Shown piece by piece: positions 39,608 through 50,200 of a DNA stretch of 64,000 nucleotides (its first letter is position 1; each line of letters opens with the position of its first letter). Both the position numbers and the translations under genes were made by a program. Source of the stretch: Colias croceus (Eukaryota > Arthropoda > Insecta > Lepidoptera > Pieridae). Location: contig NC_059553.1 in assembly GCF_905220415.1 (NCBI RefSeq), forward strand, positions 6,286,501 to 6,350,500. Reading direction: 5' to 3'. Below the pieces are notes generated by a model. The model was given only the letters and a program-made list of their open reading frames with translations, had not been told where the DNA came from and searched no databases.

Positions 39608-40454
39608 ATATATTATATACGCCGATGACGCCGGAAAAAAAATCGGCGGCGTCGGCGTGAGTAAAACGGCCGGCGGCGTGCGCCACGCCGATCGGCGCAC
39701 ATACCTAGTACGTAGAGAGCAGTTTGTAGGTAACGTTGCTATGAAACTGCCTTGGAGATGAAGCTATTCCTTACGCTTGCAGGATAATTTAACCTTTGTG
39801 AGATGAGGAAAAATAATGATGTAGTGACTGTCGTCCAATTTCGCCATTGCTGGCTTAGTTAATGTTAGGCAGGTGGATTCACAGTCGCTGGATATCTCTT
39901 GCGTGGTGATGAGTTTTGCAATACAGTCGGGTGAACTTCTTGTATGATGATTTAGGGTCGACTTCACATAGAAACCGATTGCTCTTCGATTGAACTTCGG
40001 GCATTCAGCCTCTATGTGCACATAAATATCTTTATTGGTTGCTATATAGGGATAGGGAGGTATGATGATATGATTTGTACGATTAAAGTGTGAGGAGTTA
40101 TAATGGGGAATCTTAATATAATTACTATCCTATTTTTACTAAAGTATGATCCAGTGCGAATTATTCGCGGAGATCTACATTAATAATTTGTTCTGAATCG
40201 TAAAAGGAACGTAAAGTAACTAATATAATACTTAATATATCTATCCCTAACATAACATGGTGCGCTCGCGATGTACGCATAAAAGCTAAACTATCCTCTA
40301 TATTTCTTATTACTAAAAGTAAATCATTAATATTATCGTCTAAGGAGTCTAGGAATTGCGCTAATTCTGTATAGAACCTAAACCATTTATCAATCTACGT
40401 TTTACACTGGTTTTAAAGCTTCTAACAAGGACGATGCCTTATCCAATTTTTCGT

Positions 40455-40610
40455 TTAAATGTTGAACCCTAATTTTATATAGTAATAATGTACGGTTATA
40501 ATAACTAATTGGTTGCATATTTTAATGAATTTTGTTAATACATGGGGGTTACCATCAAAATCTGGGACCACCCTTAAGCATTTAAAAATTTCTTCCGTGT
40601 CAAACGACAT
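40455..40610 (-). pseudogene. gag-like N-terminal remnant of the LTR element
   Basis: A 51-codon frame starting with ATG at 40608-40610. Its first 30 or so residues have the Phe-Asp-Gly-Asn-Pro and Leu-Thr-x-Phe-Ile pattern seen at the start of errantivirus Gag. It then runs without a clear boundary into unrelated sequence and stops. Capsid core and nucleocapsid parts are missing. Confidence 0.6.
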
Positions 40611-40946
40611 ATTAAAACTATCAATACTTCTAATACTATCAACTAAACTATTTCTCGAGGACTGTTGGGTATTAACAGCCTCGGTACCCCGGGATTTCCT
40701 AGGATGGAAAATCGTGAAGGTTTATTCTAAAATTAATATAGGAATATAATATAGGAAAGCAACACAATAAAATAATTCTGTGCAACTCACATTGACATGG
40801 TTTCTGTATCGATGGCTGGATACTGCTGATGTTCTGGATACTCGCTTGGGTTTTTAAAAAAACCGGTCGGCCGCGCGGCACCTCGGAACCCATATTCATT
40901 TCGGATATCTTCCCGCGGGCGACCCGAGTATCCTACCGACTGCGCC

Positions 40947-41164
40947 AGTTAAATTCACTTTCCAGTGAATTAATAAAAAGAATCATATTTCTTAAATGAT
41001 TTTAATTAAAAAGTAAAATTACATTATACGTGTTATTATGAGCACGATGCTTCACAATATGTTTTTATTCTAATATTATAATTTAAAGGAATAAAACGTT
41101 CTCACGAACGAAAGCACACCGTCAGCGCTTCACATTACATGTAGCGTAGGGTTGTCACATAACT
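40947..41164 (-). repeat. 5' LTR (minus-strand sense), 218 bp
   Basis: Partner of 37499-37716. The primer-binding site abuts it at about 40931-40947, sharing the terminal T of the LTR. Confidence 0.92.
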
Positions 41165-41168
41165 CACT

Positions 41169-44100
41169 AATAAACACTATGTTTAATCTCTCATCAATAA
41201 AACCTATTTTTCTTCATCGAAAATAACTTAGCGCAAACTCTGAATGAAGCTAATCGTAAGTGCCTATTCATCTGAAAATAAACTACGTCTATGGCGAGTA
41301 TAGATTTTTATTTATAGTATAGCAATATAAATGAAGTTGTTCTGTTAACAGTTTTATTCGAGCAATGATATATGAATGGTGTAATTCTGAAAACTAAAAC
41401 ACGCTTTCATTTAAAATGCGTTCATTTAAGAGCTCTAAGAAGATTCCTTTGTAATAGAACCAAAGCATGCATGATTATCGAAGCTGGCTCATTAGCATCT
41501 AGTTCTTTAATTAGTTCCATTAGTTAGGAACTCTTGAAATATTATTTCCTGTAGAAATATGGCATTTCCGCGTTATTACAGGCGGAAAAGGAGAATTTTT
41601 AACAAACGACGACGGAGTTTGCATCGTATTACCTCACTAACTTTATACATTTAAGAGCTTCATTAAAAAGTTATACGGTATATTTACATAGTAACAGGTT
41701 ATCCTGTTAAGTCTCTGAAAGTAAACAGACTCTTGAATATGTTTACTTTATGCCTTTTCATGCGATGTAAAAATCGTCAACAACAACGTCGTCTATTGCA
41801 TTTTGAAAAATGAACGTTCAAAGTATAATTTCACTTTTAAACAATTCAAGTGGAAATGTACTCGACATAAATGGAAAAGTAAATACCAGATCAAAGCCCA
41901 GTCAAGTTTCTAATCCACAATGCGCACGTGTATGGAGGATGGAATTTCATATTTATCTCTCGTGTCTCTATCATAACGTAGCGCAGCGAAAACTGTGTCA
42001 TATCCAGGCTAAAACAAACATTTACACGGCTCGATAAAATATAAATTCCATCATAAAGCAGACGGCGATAATTCACCAGTAACAATAAAGCATGGGCAGA
42101 AAATAGACGTGCCATTTTGACGGCCCCATAAAAAATATCCGTTAACACGTGGTCGGTTTTAAAGGGCAGTACGTACACCAAAAGAATCAGTCCCTTTTCC
42201 TTGAATCAGATATGACTTTATTCAACTTGTAAGATCTTTTAAGCGTAGCTTCGTTAGTATATATCTGGCTGAATATTTATTTTCATTTAATATTTAAAAG
42301 AAAGTTACTTCAAAAATACATTATGATTTTAGATCCATGCTCGATAATAAATACGATCAAATATGTATGTACATATATCGTCGTAAATGCAAAGTATTCC
42401 ATGAACTGTACCCTCGCTAACAATTTAAACCTTTACCCCTAGTTATCCATCTATTGGGAAAAAGGCTCCAACCTTTAAGCTTCATTTTTACCTCGAACGT
42501 CACCTGCGGTGCTCGTCTGTCGCCCAAGGGTGAAACAAAGGCTTTTTTGCCCTTTACGTAACAATAGCGACATGGGTGGGCTAGGCTACCGCCTCACAGA
42601 TATAAACACAACAGGAGAGTAAGTCACATACATATTTATAGCACCTCAATACTGGGAATGACAACGATGCACATGCAGCCAGCACGTGACTTCCGCTGTC
42701 GAAACGGTAGCATTTAAAAATATCTCATTATGAATGAGTGAAATCATGGCAAGTGAAATAAGCTCCTAGAAATATCGTCATACTTTTTTTTTAATTGAAG
42801 TTACGCTTGTAATGTAAAGCAGCAGCTCAGTGTAATTTATACTTCTTAATCGAGTCGTATGTGATTTATCTTGCATAAAAAGGCTTTCAAAATATGCTCA
42901 CCTAAAATTTATAGTATCCCCATTTCTCTTTATCGTAGTTTCCACGGGTTTCATAAATGCCGCTTGAATTTCGCAGTCCTTAACAGATTTTGTCAAAGTA
43001 TTCAAAGGAAAGGTTTCCATTTTCGCCCAAATCCCGGTTGGACTGCTCAAAAGCTCTTAATTTAAAAATAAGCAGCTATTTTGGGTATCAAAATTTATTG
43101 TGGGACAAAATATTTTGTATTTATCATAGAAATTATATTTAATTTACTAACCCATATTAAAACTATGGGTTTTTATGATCCTTTGGCTTCAATATGTTAA
43201 TTAAAGGTCGCTTTCCGTTCTGTTAAGGTAATTGCTTTAGCAAGGAAAAAGGGTGAACAATTTCGCAATCTCTATGAAGCCACTGCACCATGTTATGTAT
43301 TTAGGTTAGCAGGGATAGCTGGTAATCAGGTTTGATACAGCTTGAATAATTCAAGAGACAGCTGATTGAATATTAACGATGAAACTTCGGACATAAACAT
43401 GAAGCTATCTACAAGTTGCCTGTCTTGTTATAACGTGGGTATGGAGGTGAATATCATAACTAATCTCAAGTTTTAAAAAAAGCTAGTTGATTAATATAAT
43501 TCTAAAATAACGAGACAGACACACAATCGTAGAATATTTTAATTGCTTTTAATAAGCAGTTAAAAGTAAAATTAAAGGATTGTCCTACACTAATTTTATG
43601 AATAAGAACTAGACATTCCTTTCACTCTGTATAAAATGTTTATTAAATCATGACCCTATGAATTTTTTGTTTCAAAAAATTGTAATTAATTGTTTTTGTC
43701 TTGATACAATACATCCAAAGTTAAATAAACCACGTTATTATGTTTGCCCAACAAATGCAGGGGACCAAGTTTCTTTTATGAACCGTTTTTCGATTACAGC
43801 CGTCCCTATTTCTTTGCGATTTATTTTTGTTCCTTCCTTATTTTACTTTGTAATAGCCGCACGTCGGTGAAAAGTTGATAAGTAAATATAAATTTCATTT
43901 TGCAATATTACTTCTCCCCGCGTTCATTGTAACCGCAACATTTCATGACTATAAAGGTCACAGAAACCGTAAGGGCTAGGCTCATTTTGTAAGAAGATAT
44001 TATTACACACATACATGTATAATTAAGTATGATTATACGCACTGATATAAATTTTGACGCAGGTGTCTCTTATAATTGAGCTGGAAGCAAGCTTACGTCG

Positions 44101-45740
44101 CAAATAAAAGCATTCAAAATCTCCAACGTCGCTAAAAATGCATTAAATTGCCACTCGAATCTAATCAGTAGTGGAATGTTTATGGTTCGTCTTGTTGTTA
44201 GTACTAGGTAGTTATAACATGATTATTTTGAGCCTTTCGAAAATACCAACAACTCCATTACGTAGGGCCCTATTGTTAGTAAACAAAATTCCTACTTCAG
44301 ATAAACTGTAAGTTAGTACATTGCACAGCGAAATGTTAAATTCGGTAAGCTCTCATAGCGGGGGAAACTTAAGATTTAGTCGAGGGAAGAGATCCATTGT
44401 ACCAACCCTCTAACTCACCCCTCATTGGGGCTGCCATGCTCAAAGGGACCCGGAGCTGAGAATACAAGTACCTAAATACATTTGTAATATAACTTGTAGT
44501 TTAGTTTGACGCACGTTGGTCTAAAATTTACGTTGTAAATCTTGACACAGTGGCAAATTCAAATACGGGTTACACTGCCCGTCAAACGCGACGTGCTCAA
44601 TCCTTTGGTAAGCCATAGTTACTAGTTAAATGATGGAGGTATGGAAATAGCTAGAAAGGCGAATTGAGTAATCAATGATAATACCTAACGGTAATATTTA
44701 CAAGCCATGATAAAATCAAACATCATGATTATAGAGAGAAAAACAAAAATATATGAGCGCCTGCGGGCGGGAATGTTAACTTACGGACTACCTGCCCGTT
44801 TGCTTGTTCAGAGATAAAAGTAATACATCTAACTTTCTGATAGGACACAAATGATAAAACTGCCTGTCTCGTGGCCGTTAGCACATGGCATGGCCGTTAG
44901 CAGATGTCTTTTGCATTTATTGGCAGATAGATTTTTACTGCGCAAGCAGGTAATCTTAACCTATGTTGCAGATGACTTTTTTACCTCTGAAGTGTAAATG
45001 ATTTATTGTTACGGTATCAGTAATATTATCGAATCTTAGTTTAGCCTTTAAGCGTGTAATTTAATCCTATTTATAAAAAAAAGACTCGTTAACAATTAAT
45101 TAATCATTACAACAACAATCCTAATTTGAGGTATTCACTAACATGAAACTATTAAGAGAAGCAAGCTAGGCAAACTAGTTGCACAATAAAGTTCATCGCT
45201 TCTGGGAAAACTAACAGTTTATCGATAACAGTGATTTATGAAGCTGGGCTTAGTATGAACGAGCTGTGTACACAATACACGCTTAACTGATTTTAGTAGA
45301 AACGTTTGTGGCGCTAATTTACATAAATATGTATATGTTCCCTATAGTTTTGGCTTTACGTGACACTATTTATGCTTTGTCATTCTACTCACATAACTAC
45401 TTAGTATATAACGTGTACTTATGAATATTTTGTCGGACCCTAATTTGATTTCCTAACTGTTTCTTCATCCAGACACGATGTCCTGAAATTCATTTTGTAC
45501 GTGATTCTTACATTTTTATTCCATGTAATTTTTACTGTACGTTATTACATTTTCAATCTACAATCTCTCAGCACATCTTGAAATAATTGGAGTGGATTTG
45601 TGTTTACATTTAGCAAATCGTTGCGATATTAAACATCTGTGAGAGACTACAGCGCATACACAAATTGCTTGATTTACGATAATAGTACCTTAGTAATGAA
45701 TTTATCCCTTTGCGCGTTTGGAATTCGTGTTCATATCTTT
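41169..45740. other. Inferred intron, nothing recognised
   Basis: AT-rich; short frames at 41810, 41891, 42871 and 43658 show no family features. A small minus-strand GT/AG-flanked segment near 44420-44460 is too short to support. Confidence 0.5.
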
Positions 45741-45918
45741 AATATATGTATATAAATCTCGTGTCACAATGTTTGTCCTCAATGGACTCCTGAACCACTT
45801 AACCAATTATAATAAAATTCGCACACCATGTGCAGTTCGATCCAACTTGAGAGATAGGATAGTTTATATCTCAAATCGTTTTAGAGAAAGCGGGCGAAGC
45901 CGCGGGCGGTAAGCTAGT
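45741..45918 (-). repeat. LINE/SINE 3'-end type fragment
   Basis: Ends GGGCGAAGCCGCGGGCGGTA followed by AGCTAGT, the reverse orientation of the CCGCCCGCGGCTTCGCC repeat type found at 6703. It includes GGACTCCTGAACCACTTAAC. Confidence 0.7.
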
Positions 45919-47105
45919 ACATCATATAAATATGTTTTGTTTGGTTTATTTTGCAATGCATCGTTCTGTATTTCAGAAGTAAAAGGTTGAACTCTAGTTT
46001 TGAATTTAACTTTACACAATTTATTTTAAAGTATTCGATATATTATTTTCTACATTATTAGTCTCGTTCTCATCGATTCGTATACAATTTGCATTTGGCA
46101 TCCCGTCGGTTGAGCAACATAAGTTGCTGTGGTTGCGGTTAGACTACTTACAGTTAAGTTAAGTTGCTTCAGGTTGGCTTGCCGTATCGATACTGAATTA
46201 ACAAAGTTTATCCGTTATTTTGGGCAATTGTTTCAGTTAATTTTACAATAGCTTGATCAGGTAATCCTTATGGTTTTATTTGTATGTAATAAAGTGGTTA
46301 TTTAGCCGTTCTGTCGTCAGAAGCTGAAGGAACAAGAAATAAGATACATATTCTTTTATCTTGGTTACTTGTACCTACTCTATCCAATAAAACGGCCACT
46401 TATTTTATTAATATATTCAATAAAAACCCCCTTCCTCAAGACGACATCTATGTAGAGCAATTTATTGCAAGGCTAAGTTAAGCCCTCTTTGTATCATTGC
46501 GCTATTGTCTACGAATATACATGTAAGAACGTATGGCCATCTAAAATAGTAAAGCATATATAGGTCATCAAACGAATGCCCCAGTATATCCACAAATCCA
46601 TTAGCCGTACTTGAATAAGTTCGCAACAGCTAAAGGAAGGCGATCAAAAGCTTCTATTTATGTATAATTATGCGCCAGCACGCGCCTTTTACTGTGTAAC
46701 AGTATCAGTCGTTTCCGTTCTGTTCCACCCCACTCTAGCTGTATTTATTACTCATTTGTAAGCGATATTTTAAAACGCTCCTCGTGTAAACAAGCACATG
46801 GAGTTATTAACAATTTCATAAAACGTTTGATCCTTTTTTGGCTCTTATTACTAATGACGCACTGGCCTTTGTAACTGGACCTTATATTCATGTTGTTTAA
46901 TATAGATAGTTTAGTATCGGGATAACATAACTTAACTTCTAATGAAACCTAGAAGTCTATCGATGCATTCTACAAAGTATACTTTAAAGATCGGAATGCG
47001 TACGATCGCGTAGCTTATTCATACAGAAACAATATTATTTACTCTATCAATTAGTTAAACAAACAAACCACTCAACAGCGAATCATTGTAAATGTTTGTC
47101 AACAG

Positions 47106-47262
47106 ATCGAAATGAGTTTATGAGAGCGACGCGACCCGGGACGTCGCCTGGTTCGTGATGGGGCACACGAGATATGTGGCCTGTGCTATACTCCTGCTCT
47201 GTCCGTGGGCACTGAGTCGGCACGATGATGACTTCGCGTTTGATAACAATGAGGAGTTCCAG
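47106..47262 (+). CDS. Dg: Dg first coding exon: 5' leader (47106-47157) and signal peptide
   Basis: Coding part 47158-47262, residues 1-35. A hydrophobic core (VACAILLLCPWALS) follows a short basic start and is followed by an acidic stretch, which is the pattern of a cleaved signal peptide of about 20 residues. The splice acceptor is inferred at CAACAG ending 47105. The donor is CAG|GTATGA after 47262, phase 0. Two short upstream reading frames lie in the leader. Confidence 0.85.
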
Positions 47263-50200
47263 GTATGAGTTTGGATGTTCTATCACGTGTGATAACGATA
47301 AATTGTGGTTATGTAGATGTTTGTAGAGGCAAAATTAAAAAGACCTAAAAATTCCAGTTTATAGAAAACTAGTAGTCCGACCCGGCTTCACCCGTGGTAC
47401 ATATTTCGCAATAAAAGGTAGCCTATGTCCCTTTCTCGGGTATCAAAATATCTCCATACCAAATTTCATGCAAATTGGTTCAGTAGTTTAGGCGTGATTG
47501 AGTAACAGACAGACAGACAGAGTTACTTACGCATTTATAATATTAGTATGGATTTTACATTTAACCATTCTATAGATCTGGATATAAAGTATTCTTAAAT
47601 TTACACTTTTTTGTAAAATAACAAAGCAGACTGTTCATTCATAACAATATTAACTACTTCATAACAATAGACACTACAAATATAACCCATTTTTTGTATT
47701 CCAACCCTTTTAATATTAATGAGTAGGTAATCTAGATTTTTTCCGTTGAAACACACTGAATTATTCACATATACCTGTTCCAGCTGCATGACCTTTTTTA
47801 ATTATTCAAGTGTAGTATCAATATGTGAAATAAAAAAACATAAATGGGCGTAAAATTAAGTACTGTCCTACATAAAATATTATGGTTCTATTTACATAAT
47901 CTATACTAAGGATATGTTACACAGGTGGAGCTGACAGCAAATCATTCAGAAATAGCAAAAAATGGCCTAAAAAGGTTATGGGGTGTTCCCGACACATCGG
48001 CCTATGTGGGACACCTATTCAGGATGGAAATCCCTAAAGAAGCGTTTTCCGGAGAAGTTTTAGCGTATAAGGTACTGCTTTTTTATACATTTGAATATTT
48101 TACTAACACTTTATTTCTCTACAGATCATTTAATGAACGAAATTGGTTGCCTAAAGCAAAATACGTTAATGTTTAAAACCATCCTTTTCTTAGAAATTAT
48201 AATTTTAAAGGCATTATAATTTTATAGCTCTCTCTCAGTTTAATTAGATTCTGATCCGTGGTCCCTGTCTTTTGTTTGAATTTCAGCGAGCTGAAGTTTC
48301 TCTGCCCAAATAACCTGTTTGATGTTTATGTTTACATTGTATTGCTCATATTTACCTCCATTATACGTATAACTTATAAGGTTTTGTTCTCCATTTGAGG
48401 TGAGGGCCTACGCTGTTTGCCTTAGATCATGTAGATAAACTGAAATGAAATTGTGTGTATTAATAACGAAACAGAGTCAAATACAATTTACGTGAATATT
48501 TGCATACGTTATTTAAGTAAACGTATTGTTTGAGTAATCATTTTTATATTAAGATTCGGATGTTATTCTTACTTCGCATTATGTATCTCGAAATATTTAG
48601 CCTTAAGCTCCATGTCTTGACTAAACAACTCCTTAATTAAATTTAGTTGAGTTGGTCAATAAACCGTACGTATTTATATAAGCAATTGGGAACTAAGGTT
48701 TATTGATTTACTTCTATTGTTCTTGCATGAACAGTTTTGTATGTGAAGATAATCAATCCCAGCAATGCCTTAAGTTTTTAAATAACTAATACGTTATTGG
48801 AGCATCTTCAGCATTATGCGCCAAACACAAAAGTAGGTAGGCATATAGATACGTTGATCGCATTAATAATAATCATTAGGTAGGACCAAGACTTATTCTG
48901 CCTAGAATTATTTCTGGGTTTGAAGTGAAAGAGATCGTCGACTATCTAAGAAAACTTTCTTGATTCTATTGATCTAACTATTACACTAGTTAAACTATTA
49001 CAATAAAGTAAACAGGTATCATAATGAAGGACTCATGAAGATTGTTCCCGACACCATCAACGTACAAACGCTTCTAATTCGAATATGATACCAACAACTA
49101 TTTTCTATTATTATATATATTCTAGGTTCGAAGTGAAGGCGGTCGTCGGTTACCCAGCTGGCTGGCCGTGGACACGAAGCACGGCCTGATCAGCGGGGTG
49201 CCGCAGAAGCAGGACGTCGGCTCGCACGCGTTCACCGTCACCGCGCACGGACGGACGCACGGGCTAACCGCTACCGATACGTTTACTGTTGAAGTTAGTT
49301 TGTAATTTGTTATTTATATTATTATGAGTTTTATCATTAAAATCATTATGCACGTTGTTTTTATCATCATTATGATCATTGTTTTCATCATCATCATTAA
49401 AATCATTACTGTCGTCACTAGCTGTGAACTGACTGGGTTCGAGTTGTACAATCGATTTGTAGGTCTCATATGATTTAAAGGATGACATAAATCAGGTCCT
49501 CCGTCCAAAGCAGAGCATTTTCATATCAATTTAAGTTTTTGCGAAAAAAAGTTCCATTTATGTATACGCCAAAGATCATGCAAGTCTATTTAATCATTAA
49601 ATTTTAATGGTACTTAGATACATAAAACGTAACATATAGATAATTGTTTGGAAAGTAAACAATTCCATCATCCTGAATGGTATATTAACAAGTATTAATT
49701 TTTAATTTAAAATTAACGCCAACTCAGTAATATTAATAATTTTTCAAAATCGCAGGTAAAGAAGGCAGAAGAGAAGCCGCAGTCAAAGTACGGCACATGT
49801 ATCCACAACGAAAATAGACTAGTGTTAGTTATACTGATCGACGCGGCCTTCCACAAGATACTGCCGAGGCACAGGATACGCGCGCTCATGGAACTGGCCA
49901 GCTTCATGGCGCTTGATGGGGTGAGATTTTAGTTCTTAGTCCTTTGTGATAAAGGTGTTTTTCGTGTGTGTATAATTATTATATACAACCGTATAAATTA
50001 TAGATTTGTATTACCTTTAAGGCGTGGTTGATTTGGACATAATTGTGAAACAAATTTAAAGTTAATAAAAGCCGATTTCTATGTCTATCTCCAAGAGTTT
50101 TAATGTTTTATGCTGTGCGGTATTATGAAAACACTTTTGCCTTTATTATTAATTTTCAATAATACCTTGTTCTTTTTACTGGCTTATGTGTCGACATAAT

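Larger units (their letters stand above)
38041..39707. mobile_element. hAT transposon (1667 bp) inserted in the LTR element
   Basis: The identical 8-bp duplication GTACGTAG flanks it (38033-38040 and 39708-39715), the hallmark of hAT insertion. Terminal inverted repeats TAGACATGTGCGCCGAT and TAGGTATGTGCGCCGAT match at 15 of 17 sites. GC-rich GGCGGCGTC/ATCGGCGT motifs lie just inside both ends. Part of a transposase C-terminus survives on the plus strand. The interior also holds a LINE fragment and a MITE, so it is non-autonomous. Confidence 0.9.
37738..40500 (-). pseudogene. Envelope-like remnant, split by a hAT insertion
   Basis: Between about 40500 and 39716 the minus strand keeps pieces typical of errantivirus Env, a relative of baculovirus F: a dibasic cleavage-like site followed by a glycine-rich fusion-peptide-like stretch (near 40385-40410), and a Cys-rich distal ectodomain with several Asn sequons (39764-40021). 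In-frame stops and shifts break it at several places, one of them at the cleavage region. The C-terminal tail continues on the far side of the hAT element (38032-37738), ending with a stop just before the polypurine tract. It is not functional as it stands. Confidence 0.6.
37499..41164 (-). mobile_element. Defective errantivirus-type (Gypsy/Metaviridae) LTR element
   Basis: Two identical 218-bp LTRs (AGTTA...TAACT) are flanked by CACT on both sides (37495-37498, 41165-41168). Read on the minus strand, a TGGCGCAGTCGGTAGG primer-binding site, as used by tRNA-Ser-primed errantiviruses, directly follows the first LTR, and a GGGGGGAGG polypurine tract directly precedes the second. A short gag-like start and envelope-like sequence remain, but pol is absent. 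About 2.0 kb of element is left once the inserted hAT is subtracted, against 7-8 kb for a complete one. It cannot move by its own proteins. Confidence 0.88.
20255..47105 (+). other. Inferred first intron of Dg, mostly mobile or unassigned DNA
   Basis: The interval starts GTACGC and ends CAACAG. Apart from the elements listed separately (22231-22417, 23104-25948, 26210-26261, 28455-28653, 29014-29119, 35169-35347, 36471-36509, 36599-36773, 37499-41164, 45741-45918) I see no coding or RNA feature in it. Its status as an intron depends on the 20109-20254 exon being real. Confidence 0.4.

Noticed and set aside
44420..44460. Small minus-strand segment with AG before and GTGAGT after
   Set aside because: Under 40 bases, no continuing exons on either side; most likely chance.
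49264..49508. Asn/Asp-rich and Met/Ile-rich antisense frames
   Set aside because: They translate the ATC/ATT simple repeat in Dg intron 3.
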